Notes: generated by a model not told the origin, from the letters alone. DNA of 64,000 nt from MADRE3 sp963718195 (GCA_963718195.1 CAVQYQ010000009.1:186001-250000), one strand, 5' to 3'; counted from the stretch's first letter, positions 32,871-41,601 are shown. Numbers and translations: made by a program.

Positions 32871-34001
32871 ATGACCGATAAACTTTCATCACAGACGATT
32901 CCAATAGAGATCAGTGAACGTGGGCAGCGCTTAAACCAGGAGACTGTTTTTGTCGATGTCCACAACCACATGATGTTCGAGTTTGCCGTACGCCAGGCGC
33001 TGGGCGAGAAGAGTATCTTTGAGAACCATTATCTTCCAGCCCTTCATGCAGGGCAGATAAATGTTATCGCAACAAGTGTCGGGGCAAATTCACCCTGCAC
33101 CTGCAATCTCACCGATCATCTGCAGTTTGGCTCCTTCGAGCAGATTGATATGCTCCGGATGGAAGAGGAGCAGTCAGAGAGCTTTCGAATCTGTCACAAC
33201 CATGATGAAATCCTGGCTGCTGTTGGTGACTCCAAGATTGCCATGCTCCTGGCATTTGAGGGAGCCCGGGCGCTCGAGGGACGGGATGACGAGGAAAACC
33301 TCTGCATGCTCAGGACGTTCTATCGCCTCGGCTTGCGGATAAACTGTATCTGCGGAGGTGGCAGGACACGATTTGCTGACGGTCTGGGTGAGGCGCGTGC
33401 GGACGCCGGTTTGACGACGTTTGGAGTGGCACTGGTCGAAGAGATGAATCGGCTGGGTATGATCATCGATGTGACCCATATGACCGATCGCAGCTTTTTT
33501 GATGTCCTTGAGGTCAGCGATCAACCGGTGCTTGTTTCGCATATCGGAGTCCAGGAGGTCTGCCCGACACCAGCAAACCTGAGCGATGACCGAATAAGGG
33601 CCATTGGCGCTAATGGCGGGGTAATCGGGATGGAAATGGTAAAAACCGAAATTCGACTGGGTTCCCAGGAGACTGGGGAAATTGTCACATTCGATGATGT
33701 GGTCAAGCATATTGACCATATTGCCTCTCTGGTCGGAACAGACCACATCGGGATCGGTCTTGATTTTGACAATTTTGATCTGGTACATAATATTCATCGC
33801 GCCATGTGTCCGTCTCCCGGCTCTATCGAAGGGTTTCCTACCGGTATCCCCAAAGGCGATCACATGCTCGATGATCCTAACAATTTATCCCAGGCCTCGG
33901 GGATTGCAGAATATCTGGTTCGGCATGGGTATGGTGATGAAGATATCAAGAAAATCCTCGGCGGCAATATGATGAGACTGTTTTCCCAAACACTCGGCTA
34001 G
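32871..34001 (+). CDS. Membrane-dipeptidase (renal dipeptidase) family hydrolase, copy 1
   Basis: A 376-residue member of peptidase family M19. Zinc-ligand regions are 'VFVDVHNHMMFEF' (His31 kept, but the usual Asp two residues on is His33), 'LLAFEGARALEG' (bridging Glu130), 'MIIDVTHMTDRSFF' (His203) and 'PVLVSHIGVQEVC' (His224), then 'DHIGIGLDFDNF' for the conserved GxDfD loop. Four of five classical ligands are therefore present. No signal peptide is seen, so it is probably cytosolic. M19 enzymes split dipeptides or, in other members, amide or lactam bonds. It is the first gene after the importer and is paired with a degenerate paralogue. Confidence 0.82.
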   Translation: MTDKLSSQTIPIEISERGQRLNQETVFVDVHNHMMFEFAVRQALGEKSIFENHYLPALHAGQINVIATSVGANSPCTCNLTDHLQFGSFEQIDMLRMEEEQSESFRICHNHDEILAAVGDSKIAMLLAFEGARALEGRDDEENLCMLRTFYRLGLRINCICGGGRTRFADGLGEARADAGLTTFGVALVEEMNRLGMIIDVTHMTDRSFFDVLEVSDQPVLVSHIGVQEVCPTPANLSDDRIRAIGANGGVIGMEMVKTEIRLGSQETGEIVTFDDVVKHIDHIASLVGTDHIGIGLDFDNFDLVHNIHRAMCPSPGSIEGFPTGIPKGDHMLDDPNNLSQASGIAEYLVRHGYGDEDIKKILGGNMMRLFSQTLG

Positions 34002-34024
34002 ATGAGCGTACCCGGTGACCTGAA

Positions 34025-35188
34025 ATGAAACATTTAAAAAAGCGAACTCGCCAGGTCATTTGTGATGCGCACCAGGAGATACTCGATGAATACATTTATG
34101 AGTTCCTGCTCCATGAAGAACAGGCGGTAAATGGTGAGGTTCATGTATTTGACCAGGTCTACAGGCCGGTGCTCCAGCGGCAGGGCGTAAACCTTGTAAA
34201 CATGGTGGTGGGAGGTGATCATGTCGCCCAGGTGATGTACTCTGCTTCTGAATATCGATTCTGGGATGCCCACAAGAAGCTGGACGTGCTCAATAGTGAG
34301 CTGGAGGCGGGCTGCAACTCATTTTCGCTCTGTCGATCCTCAGCTGATATCGATGATGCGCTCCAGCAGGGAAGGATTGGTATCATTGCCTCGGTTGCCG
34401 GCGGGCGGGTCCTTCATGGCAAGCCTAACCTCAATCTTCTGTCGTCGTTGAGAAGCCTGTATCGATCAGGTTTAAGAGGGTTGCAGCTCACTGGAAATGG
34501 CAGAAATCGCCTTGGTGATGGAGTTGCCCAGCTCAGGACAAAGGGCAAGCTCACCGGTTTTGGTGAACAGGTCGTCAGAGAAGCAGATCGGCTGGGTATG
34601 ATCATTGATACCGCCCAGATCTCCGACCCAGGATTTTATGACCTGATGAACATCACCAAGGGGCCGGTTATCGATTCTCACAGCTGTGCCTCGGCAGTCT
34701 GTTCGCACCCGCGCAATATAAGTGACCGGAGAATCAAAATGATAGCCCGGCGCGGCGGGGTGGTCTGCCTCAGCTTCTGGTCGGCCCTGGTGAACCAGGA
34801 AAAGACAGTGCCGGGACCTGATGACCTGATTAACCACATTGAGCATATCGCCGAGCTTGTTGGTATCGAACACGTAGGCCTGGGTCCCGATTATTGCGCA
34901 TATAAGACTCCGGTTGATCGTAATGTGGTACGTGGTTTTGGCAACCTGGGTCCAGACTTTTGTGCTTTTGACAGAAAAACCCCGGTAATGAGTGAAAAGT
35001 ACCCTGGATTGATTGAAGGGGTCTGGTACGGTCTGCGAGACAACGATTTCATCACCGGACTTTCTGAAACAGATGATTTCCCGAACATAATAGAGATACT
35101 ACGCAAACATGGCTATAGCGAAGATGAGCGCCGGCTGATTATGGGGGAGAATTTTCTCAGGGTCTGCCACCACAGGCTCGGTGGATGA
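34025..35188 (+). CDS. Dipeptidase-fold protein with lost zinc ligands, copy 2
   Basis: A 387-residue M19-fold paralogue of the preceding gene: 'ICDAHQEIL', 'IIASVAGGRVLHG', 'RLGMIIDTAQISDPGFYDLM', 'PVIDSHSCASAVCSHPRNIS' and 'EHVGLGPDYCAYK' line up with the other copy. However, the Asp after the first His is Glu18, the bridging Glu is Ala125 and the first later His is Gln198; only His16 and His219 remain. A normal binuclear zinc centre cannot form. The gene is otherwise intact and conserved in length, so it may have become a subunit, a binding protein or a mononuclear enzyme. Spacing to copy 1 is 23 bases. Confidence 0.78.
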   Translation: MKHLKKRTRQVICDAHQEILDEYIYEFLLHEEQAVNGEVHVFDQVYRPVLQRQGVNLVNMVVGGDHVAQVMYSASEYRFWDAHKKLDVLNSELEAGCNSFSLCRSSADIDDALQQGRIGIIASVAGGRVLHGKPNLNLLSSLRSLYRSGLRGLQLTGNGRNRLGDGVAQLRTKGKLTGFGEQVVREADRLGMIIDTAQISDPGFYDLMNITKGPVIDSHSCASAVCSHPRNISDRRIKMIARRGGVVCLSFWSALVNQEKTVPGPDDLINHIEHIAELVGIEHVGLGPDYCAYKTPVDRNVVRGFGNLGPDFCAFDRKTPVMSEKYPGLIEGVWYGLRDNDFITGLSETDDFPNIIEILRKHGYSEDERRLIMGENFLRVCHHRLGG

Positions 35189-35258
35189 GAATTGCAGGCC
35201 GTCTACCCGGGCACCTGGGTTTTTGTGCCCATAGAAAATTTAACAAGAGTGAGCTTAC

Positions 35259-36269
35259 ATGTCTGATTACCAGAAAAACAAAACCCTGATACGCAGCTAT
35301 TACCAGGACCTTGCACAGGCAACGCCGGAAAATATCGAAGTTATTATCCGTTCCTATTGCAGCAAGGATTATACCTGGTACGGTGTCTATCCGTTCAATG
35401 AACAGAATGATCCCAGATCCGTTGCCGAATGTTTCTGGAAACCGTTCTTCAGCTCATGGAAATCGGTGCAGAGACGCGAGGACGTTTTTATGGCCGGGAC
35501 CAGTGAAATAGACGGGGCCGAGTGGGTGACCAGCATGGGCCATTTTGTCGGCCTGCTGGATGAGAGCTGGCTGGGAATACCCGCAACGCGGAAAATGATG
35601 TTTCTGCGCTATGCCGAGTTCAACTGTATTGAAGATAATAAAATAAGTAGAACCGGTTTCTTCTGCGATATCATCGGGGTTATGAATCAAGCGGGTATCC
35701 ATCCACTGCCTCCGCAGACCGCTGCTTCTTTTATTTATCCGGGGCCAAAGACGCACGATGGGCTGCTCTATGATCCTCAGGACAGCGATGAATCGAAGAA
35801 GACCATGGCGTTGGTCAACAGGATGATAAAAGATTTATCCGAACTAAACAAGAGTGGCAATGATCGCTGCCCGCCCGATTATCTGGCCAGAACCTGGCAT
35901 GACGACATGATCTGGTATGGCCCGGCCGGGATTGGTGCATCCTACACGATCCCACGTTACCAGGAACAGCACCAGTATCCATTTCGGACAGGGTTGAAGG
36001 ACAAGGTTTTCAATGGACACCTGTGCCGCTTTGCCGAAGGGAATTATGCCGGTTTCTTCGGTTGGCCCAACCTGACCAACACTCCTGTCGGCGGCTTTCT
36101 CGGTCTTCCGGGAAATGATGTCCGTGCAGATATGCGTGTTGTTGACATCTACAGGAGGGAAGGGGATAAACTGGCTGAAAACTGGGTTCTGATCGATTTG
36201 CCTTACTGGCTGAAGCAGCAGGGACTCGATATTCTTGGACGTACGCAGGGAGTCGTGCGTGGTGGCTGA
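35259..36269 (+). CDS. Double SnoaL/NTF2-like protein, copy 1
   Basis: A 336-residue protein made of two cone-fold (SnoaL/NTF2-like) halves. The first contains 'CSKDYTWYGVYPFNEQND', 'AECFWKPFFSSWKSVQRRED' and 'RYAEFNCIEDNKI'; the second 'LARTWHDDMIWYGPAGIGAS' and 'RVVDIYRREGDKLAENWVLI'. The recurrent 'W-PAGIG' and 'ENWVLID' blocks are shared with the equal-length protein at 51893-52903. SnoaL-like folds act as small cyclases, dehydratases, isomerases or binding proteins, with no fixed catalytic residues, so the reaction cannot be named. Third gene of the dipeptidase cluster; AACAAGAGTGAG precedes the ATG. Confidence 0.75.
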   Translation: MSDYQKNKTLIRSYYQDLAQATPENIEVIIRSYCSKDYTWYGVYPFNEQNDPRSVAECFWKPFFSSWKSVQRREDVFMAGTSEIDGAEWVTSMGHFVGLLDESWLGIPATRKMMFLRYAEFNCIEDNKISRTGFFCDIIGVMNQAGIHPLPPQTAASFIYPGPKTHDGLLYDPQDSDESKKTMALVNRMIKDLSELNKSGNDRCPPDYLARTWHDDMIWYGPAGIGASYTIPRYQEQHQYPFRTGLKDKVFNGHLCRFAEGNYAGFFGWPNLTNTPVGGFLGLPGNDVRADMRVVDIYRREGDKLAENWVLIDLPYWLKQQGLDILGRTQGVVRGG

Positions 36270-36383
36270 ACCGACTGGCACAAAGTGACGCCTGAGCATG
36301 AAACGAAAATCTTGGGAAAAGAATGAAAAAATTGAGGAACATGGTGGAAAACCCTTGACAAGGGAGACGTCTCTGGATACAAA

Positions 36384-36397
36384 TGAATACGTATGCA
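36384..36397. promoter_or_regulatory. LacI-family operator upstream of the lactonase operon, distal
   Basis: TGAATACGTATGCA is a one-mismatch copy of the palindrome. It lies 123 bases before the lactonase start, 103 bases upstream of a second copy, almost exactly ten helical turns apart, which fits cooperative binding or looping. Confidence 0.65.
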
Positions 36398-36486
36398 ATA
36401 TTGGTTTCAGAAGTCCATTAATTAGTAGTTTCTCCTGGTGACTGGTTTGCAGATAAGACAGATATCAGGCAAAACAGCAGGCGAAA

Positions 36487-36500
36487 TGAATACGCATTCA
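36487..36500. promoter_or_regulatory. LacI-family operator upstream of the lactonase operon, proximal
   Basis: TGAATACGCATTCA matches the palindrome except for one central base. It is 19 bases before the lactonase ATG, a typical position for a repressor to block initiation or early elongation. Confidence 0.65.
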
Positions 36501-36519
36501 TAGAATTGGCGGGTAGACG

Positions 36520-37410
36520 ATGAATTTTAGAATTGAAACTCATGATCAGAGATTTGACCAGATCATCGAAAAAAGGACATCTCTTGAGAAAGTCGCAGGC
36601 GGCTTCAGGTTTCTCGAGGGACCTGTCTGGGATCCCCACTCGAAGCGTCTGATTTTCAGCGATATCATGGGAAATGGCCTTTTTCTCAAGGACAGTGATG
36701 ATGCCATCACTATCTATCGGGAGAACAGTTACCTGGCAAATGGGAACACCTATGATCTTACTGGTAGACTGCTTACCTGCGAACATGGTACCAGCAGGGT
36801 GACCAGACTGGAGAACGACGGTTCAACGACCATACTGGCCTCCCATTACCAGGGGAAGGAGCTCAACAGCCCGAACGATATTGTTGTCGCAGGCGACGGC
36901 TCAATCTATTTTACTGATCCAACCCCGGGAAGAATGGCTCGAGTTGGCATCCCAAGAGAGCAGGAGCTCGATTTTCAGGGGGTCTTCCGGATTGATCCGG
37001 AAGGTAACCTACACCTGCTGGTAGACGACTTCTCCAAACCCAATGGCCTCTGTTTTTCCAATGATGAAAAATTTCTCTACGTCAACGATACCGATCATCA
37101 GCACATCCGCTGTTTTGATGTACAAGAGGATGGGTCGTTAACAGGTGGCCGATTATGGGTTGAGTTGTATGGTGACGAGCAGGGTGTGGCCGATGGTATG
37201 AAGTTTGATTCCAAGGGATATCTCTACTGTTCGGGTCCAGGAGGCATCCAGGTATACGACAGCGATGCACACTTGATCGGCAGGTTGCTGACGCCGGAGA
37301 TAGCGGCTAATTTCACCTGGGGCGATAGTGATCTCTGCTCACTCTATATGACCGCAACTACATCGCTCTACCGGTTACGGGTAAAAATTCCGGGTAAGCC
37401 ACTATTCTAA
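36520..37410 (+). CDS. SMP-30/gluconolactonase family lactonase
   Basis: A 296-residue six-bladed propeller. The metal residues are visible: Glu in 'FLEGPVWDP', Asn in 'LNSPNDIVV' and Asp in 'GVADGMKFD'; the repeats 'DGSIYFTDPT', 'KPNGLCFSNDEKFLYVNDTD' and 'GYLYCSGPGGIQVYD' are typical. Members open sugar lactones with Ca2+ or Zn2+. As the first gene after two operator palindromes it leads the long catabolic transcript. Together with SDR dehydrogenases and an HpcH aldolase it suggests an oxidative, Entner-Doudoroff-like route: sugar to lactone to acid to aldol cleavage. Confidence 0.9.
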   Translation: MNFRIETHDQRFDQIIEKRTSLEKVAGGFRFLEGPVWDPHSKRLIFSDIMGNGLFLKDSDDAITIYRENSYLANGNTYDLTGRLLTCEHGTSRVTRLENDGSTTILASHYQGKELNSPNDIVVAGDGSIYFTDPTPGRMARVGIPREQELDFQGVFRIDPEGNLHLLVDDFSKPNGLCFSNDEKFLYVNDTDHQHIRCFDVQEDGSLTGGRLWVELYGDEQGVADGMKFDSKGYLYCSGPGGIQVYDSDAHLIGRLLTPEIAANFTWGDSDLCSLYMTATTSLYRLRVKIPGKPLF

Positions 37411-37526
37411 AGCATCGGGCAGATTAGCAAAGGGCTCTGCTCCGGCCGGCGGACAAGCCTGATAGTGATACACAGAACGTGAAACAGAATATCGATAGAT
37501 TTGATCAATGAAAAGGAGATGAAACA

Positions 37527-38810
37527 ATGAAGAAGGTTTTAAAAGAGGGCATCAGCCTTGAAGCTTCTAAATCTGACGGTGCGAAGGTAAAAGGCATTGT
37601 TGAAGGGATTCTGGCAGATATCGAAAAGCGCGGTGACGCTGCTGTCCGCGAGCTTTCAGAAAAATTTGACAATTGGGCACCCGAGCGTTTCAAACTCTCC
37701 GATGCCCAGGTCCAGGAGTGTATTGACTCTCTGCCGGACTCGACCATCGAGGATATCAAATTCGCCCAGACCCAGATCAGAAATTTTGCCCAAGCCCAGC
37801 TCGATTCCATGAACGATATCGAGGTTGAAACCCTGCCGGGCGTCATTCTCGGGCATAAGAACATTCCTGTTTCCAGCGTTGGCTGCTATATCCCCGGCGG
37901 TAAGTTCCCCATGGTTGCCTCTGCTCACATGAGTGTCCTGACTGCAAAGGTTGCCGGAGTAGAACGTGTTATCGCCTGCACCCCTCCTGACAAGGGCAAC
38001 GCTCCTGCGGCCACCATTGCGGCGATGGCAATGGCAGGAGCTGACGAGATCTACGTGCTGGGCGGTGTCCAGGCCGTTGCGGCAATGGCCATGGGTACAG
38101 AGACCATTGATGCGGTTGATTTTCTTGTTGGCCCTGGAAACGCGTTTGTTGCCGAGGCAAAGCGACAGCTCTACGGACGGGTGGGTATTGACCTGTTCGC
38201 CGGTCCGACCGAGACCCTTATCGTTGCCGACGAGACCGCCGATGCGGAAATGGTTGCCACCGATCTGCTTGGTCAGGCAGAGCACGGCTACAATTCCCCC
38301 GCTGTGCTGCTGACCACCAACGAAGCACTCGCCAATTCCATCGAAGATGAAATCCAGAGACAACTCGAAACCCTGCCTACTGCCGACACCGCCTCGGTGT
38401 CATGGCGTGATTACGGTAGGATTATCCTTGTGGACAGCGATGAAGAGATGGTCGCCGAGGCTGACCGTATTGCCTCTGAGCATGTCCAGATCCTTACCCG
38501 AGAACCCCAATATTTTCTCGATAACATGAGAAATTACGGGGCGTTGTTCCTGGGAGCTGAGACCAATGTTTCCTATGGAGACAAGGTAATCGGCACCAAC
38601 CATACGCTGCCCACCATGGGTGCTGCCCGCTACACCGGCGGACTCTGGGTCGGCAAGTTCATCAAGACCATGACCTATCAGCGCTGCACGGAAGAGGCGA
38701 GCCTGGTAATCGGCGAATACTGCTCACGGCTCTGTGAGCTTGAAGGTTTTAAAGGACATAAGGCACAGGCGGACCTCCGGGTCAAACGCTATGCGCACCT
38801 GAAGAAATAG
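37527..38810 (+). CDS. HpsN/histidinol-dehydrogenase family NAD alcohol dehydrogenase
   Basis: A 427-residue HisD-fold enzyme. Zinc-site residues are kept: Gln and His of 'LGQAEHGYNSPAVLL', Glu-His of 'IASEHVQIL', Asp of 'VSYGDKVIGTNHT' and His of 'LEGFKGHKAQADL'. The stretch 'IEVETLPGVILGHKNIPV' followed by SSVGCYIPGGKFPMVASAHM is what I associate with the HpsN (sulfopropanediol 3-dehydrogenase) branch rather than true HisD. HpsN oxidises a primary alcohol to a carboxylate in two NAD steps. With no other his genes nearby, a catabolic alcohol-to-acid oxidation is likely; whether the substrate is a sulfonate is open. Confidence 0.82.
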   Translation: MKKVLKEGISLEASKSDGAKVKGIVEGILADIEKRGDAAVRELSEKFDNWAPERFKLSDAQVQECIDSLPDSTIEDIKFAQTQIRNFAQAQLDSMNDIEVETLPGVILGHKNIPVSSVGCYIPGGKFPMVASAHMSVLTAKVAGVERVIACTPPDKGNAPAATIAAMAMAGADEIYVLGGVQAVAAMAMGTETIDAVDFLVGPGNAFVAEAKRQLYGRVGIDLFAGPTETLIVADETADAEMVATDLLGQAEHGYNSPAVLLTTNEALANSIEDEIQRQLETLPTADTASVSWRDYGRIILVDSDEEMVAEADRIASEHVQILTREPQYFLDNMRNYGALFLGAETNVSYGDKVIGTNHTLPTMGAARYTGGLWVGKFIKTMTYQRCTEEASLVIGEYCSRLCELEGFKGHKAQADLRVKRYAHLKK

Positions 38811-38816
38811 GGGGTT

Positions 38817-39575
38817 ATGATGAACGTTTCACTTGAGGGAAAAGTAGTTGTCATTACCGGCGGAGGAGGTGGTATCGGCTCCCAGATTGGCCGGCACCTT
38901 TCTGCTGCCGGGGCACGCATTGTGGTGACCCACCTGGGTGATAATGACAAAGCTCACGCTGAAGCGGCAATCGCTTCTTTTTCCGGCTCAGACCACCTGA
39001 TGGTCCAGGCATCGGTCGACGTACTTGAAGACCAGCAGCGCCTGACAGATGCGATTGACAAGAAATATGGCAAGGTCGATGTACTTATCAACAACGCCGG
39101 AGTGACGCGGTTTGTTGAGCCCGATGATCTTAAAGGACTTGATGATGAATTAATCGATATGATCTTCAGGGTCAACTGGCGTGGATCATTTGCCACGGTA
39201 AGAGGGCTTGAAAAGCTGCTGAAAAAATCAGACGATGGGTTGGTCATCAATATTTCGTCCATTGCAGGAACCACCGGGATCGGCAGCAATGTCGCCTATT
39301 GCGCTTCCAAGTCTGCGGTCAATACCATGACCATGGCGCTTGCCCGCTCACTTGCTCCTGCAATACGGGTTTTGTCGATTGCCCCAGGCCTTGTTGAAGG
39401 CGAGTACACCAAGAAACTTGACGCCTCGTGGACAAAAGAGCAGGAGGAGTTGACCCCGCTCAAGCGCTTGACCCAGGCAGAAGATGTTGCCCGGGCGGTG
39501 CTTGCCTGTGCAACCCTGCTTACCTATTCGACCGGTTGTGTTATCCCGGTCGATGGCGGTCGGCCGCTTACCTGA
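38817..39575 (+). CDS. SDR-family oxidoreductase
   Basis: A 252-residue classical short-chain dehydrogenase with cofactor loop TGGGGGIG, 'VDVLINNAGVTRF', catalytic Ser in 'VINISSIAGTTGI' and Tyr/Lys in 'VAYCASKSAVNTM', and a C-terminal 'TGCVIPVDGG'. The charged residue after strand 2 (VVTHLGD) favours NAD(H) weakly. It begins six bases after the HpsN-type gene, so the pair is cotranslated; in known routes for three-carbon polyols and sulfonates an SDR (HpsO) accompanies HpsN. Substrate is probably a secondary alcohol of the same compound. Confidence 0.88.
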   Translation: MMNVSLEGKVVVITGGGGGIGSQIGRHLSAAGARIVVTHLGDNDKAHAEAAIASFSGSDHLMVQASVDVLEDQQRLTDAIDKKYGKVDVLINNAGVTRFVEPDDLKGLDDELIDMIFRVNWRGSFATVRGLEKLLKKSDDGLVINISSIAGTTGIGSNVAYCASKSAVNTMTMALARSLAPAIRVLSIAPGLVEGEYTKKLDASWTKEQEELTPLKRLTQAEDVARAVLACATLLTYSTGCVIPVDGGRPLT

Positions 39576-39591
39576 TAACAGGAGATTGTCG

Positions 39592-40647
39592 ATGGGAAAT
39601 ACAGCCAATACCATAGATCACCGGAAGTTGTATGATTTTGTAAAAGAGTTATTCGTCGGTAGCGGAATGGAGCCAGATGACGCGGAGATATGCGCGGACT
39701 GCCTGGTCCAGACCAATCTATGGGGTATTGACTCTCATGGTGTCCTGAGAGTGCCGATTTACATCAAGCGCTTGCTTTCAGGTGCGATGAATAAAAAACC
39801 GGAAATCATCAGCCTAAAAGATGCCGGCGCCCTGGAAGTATTAAATGGTGATGATGGGTGCGGGTACATCGTCGGGAGCACTGCCATGAACCGGGCGATA
39901 GACAAAGCTGAGCAATATGGGATCAGTGCAGTTGGTGCCATACGCTCCAACCATTTCGGGGCCGCGGCGCTCTATACCAAAATGGCGGCCAATCGCGGCA
40001 TGATTGGCATTGCCATGACCAACGTTGTACCAAACGTGGTCGCGCCTGGCGGTTCCCGGCCGATTGTCGGCAATAACCCGCTGGCCATCAGTGTCCCGAC
40101 ATTTGGCGATTTCCCCTTTACCCTGGATATTTCGCTCTCTAATGTGGCCGGTGGAAAACTGCTGCTGGCCAGCAAGAAAGGGGAAAAAATTCCACTGGAC
40201 TGGGCCACCGACAAGGATGGAAAACCAACCGATGATCCGGATAAGGGCTTTGCCGGGTTTCTGTTGCCGGTTGGTGGACACAAGGGATACGGGCTGGCTC
40301 TGGCAGTGGATCTGCTCTCGGGTCTGTTGACCGGGGGTGCCTTTCTCCACGGACTCAAAGGGATGTACAAGTACCCGGATGACCCGAGTCTTTCTGGCCA
40401 TTTCTTTATTGCTATCAATCCGCTTGCCCTGATGGATAAAGAGATATTCAAAGAGAGGATGTCTGATTTTTACAACCAGATCAAGTCATCTCCAATGTGG
40501 AACACCTCCATGGAGATGTTGATGCCCGGTGAGCTTGAATACCGCACAGAAAAAAAACGAAAAGAAGAGGGGATTGTTATTCCCGAGGATCTGCACAGTG
40601 AGCTCAACAGGCTGGCTGAGGAAATGGGTATAGAATCCCGATTATAA
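39592..40647 (+). CDS. Malate/L-lactate/sulfolactate dehydrogenase (Ldh2) family enzyme
   Basis: A 351-residue member of the Ldh2 (malate/ureidoglycolate/ComC) family: 'TNLWGIDSHGVLRVPIY' (the conserved D-SHG-R block), 'GYIVGSTAMNRAIDKAEQYG', 'AVGAIRSNHFGAAALYTKMA', 'PGGSRPIVGNNPLAISVPT' and 'LLPVGGHKGYGLALAVDLLS'. These NAD(P) enzymes oxidise 2-hydroxy acids to 2-oxo acids; the group includes ComC, which acts on sulfolactate. The ATG at 39592 has AGGAG upstream and is preferred over an earlier in-frame start that would overlap the SDR gene by 92 bases. Together with HpsN-type and SDR enzymes it suggests conversion of a hydroxy acid to a 2-oxo acid before aldol cleavage. Confidence 0.88.
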   Translation: MGNTANTIDHRKLYDFVKELFVGSGMEPDDAEICADCLVQTNLWGIDSHGVLRVPIYIKRLLSGAMNKKPEIISLKDAGALEVLNGDDGCGYIVGSTAMNRAIDKAEQYGISAVGAIRSNHFGAAALYTKMAANRGMIGIAMTNVVPNVVAPGGSRPIVGNNPLAISVPTFGDFPFTLDISLSNVAGGKLLLASKKGEKIPLDWATDKDGKPTDDPDKGFAGFLLPVGGHKGYGLALAVDLLSGLLTGGAFLHGLKGMYKYPDDPSLSGHFFIAINPLALMDKEIFKERMSDFYNQIKSSPMWNTSMEMLMPGELEYRTEKKRKEEGIVIPEDLHSELNRLAEEMGIESRL

Positions 40648-40687
40648 TAATCTTTTGTATGTTTAACATGTTTATAAGGAGAAGATC

Positions 40688-41509
40688 ATGAGTGATAGAA
40701 AATCTGTTTGGTGGCACGAAAACCCTGCACCGGTCGTTGTCGATTATGCCAAAAACGTATGTGATGTTGCCATATTACCGATCGGGGCCATTGAACAGCA
40801 TGGGCCGCATTGCCCCCTTTCCTCTGACGCCTCGAACGCCATGGGGATTGCTGAACTCGTTGGCAAGAAAAGCGGCGCCATGGTTCTGCCCTGCCCGATG
40901 TACGGCTCTCACCCATACCATCACTGGGGAGTGCCGGGTACGGTTCCGCTTTCTTTTGAAACGCATACAGCGATGCTCTGTGACATCGTTCGTGGTGCAA
41001 GCGTTGCAGGATACAATAAGTTCATCATTATCTCAGCTCACGGTCAGGTCTCCTCGACCATCGTCGCGGTGCACAAACTGGGCATCGAGGGGCATTTTGT
41101 TCTCTCCCTGCACTGGTATGATTTCCTCCGCGATGACAAATCCATCCTGGAAGATCACATGTGGCATGCTGACGAGGCAGAGACCTCTGTCGCACTCTAT
41201 CTCTATCCGGAGCTTGTTGACATGAGTCTGGCTGCACCCGGCGACGGAGAATCGCTGATAGACCCGAAATGGAAGATTGCTCCGGGAGCAGCTCCGCTGG
41301 CCGGCCAGATGTACCACTTTGAAGGGACCTTTGCCCGGCCGGAGAAATATGAAATCGCCGAGGGCGGCAATGGCGTGGTTGGTGACCCGACAAAGGCGAG
41401 CCGTGAGAAAGGTGAGAAACTGGTTACCAAGACAGTCGATCACATCAGCGAGTTGATTGCTGAGATCAGGGAGAAGTATCCCTGTGGGGTGAAACCGCAG
41501 ACAGCATAG
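40688..41509 (+). CDS. Creatininase-family metal-dependent amidohydrolase
   Basis: A 273-residue creatininase-fold protein. Metal ligands are seen in 'LPIGAIEQHGPHCPLSSDA' (Glu, His, Asp), 'IIISAHGQVSSTIV' (usually NGHGGN; the His is kept, the Asn and double Gly are not) and 'MWHADEAETSVAL' (the HAxxxETS motif with Glu). The 'HHWGVPGTVPL' loop, normally 'HxxFPGTISL', is altered. The family includes creatinine amidohydrolase, MftE and other cyclic-amide or peptide-tail hydrolases. It stands between the Ldh2-type gene and an SDR with good spacing, so it should act in the same route; a C-N bond or lactone-like ring could be the target. Confidence 0.8.
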   Translation: MSDRKSVWWHENPAPVVVDYAKNVCDVAILPIGAIEQHGPHCPLSSDASNAMGIAELVGKKSGAMVLPCPMYGSHPYHHWGVPGTVPLSFETHTAMLCDIVRGASVAGYNKFIIISAHGQVSSTIVAVHKLGIEGHFVLSLHWYDFLRDDKSILEDHMWHADEAETSVALYLYPELVDMSLAAPGDGESLIDPKWKIAPGAAPLAGQMYHFEGTFARPEKYEIAEGGNGVVGDPTKASREKGEKLVTKTVDHISELIAEIREKYPCGVKPQTA

Positions 41510-41601
41510 TTGAAACGGTTATCGTTGGCAGATAAAAAACGCTCCCGGCCAGGCAGAGACGGACAGAGATGGTCCGGAAGAAATGACGAGGTGCAGAGAA
41601 G

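Noticed and set aside
37527..38810. True histidinol dehydrogenase (HisD) of histidine synthesis
   Set aside because: There are no other his genes nearby, and the internal segments resemble the HpsN branch; the context is catabolic.
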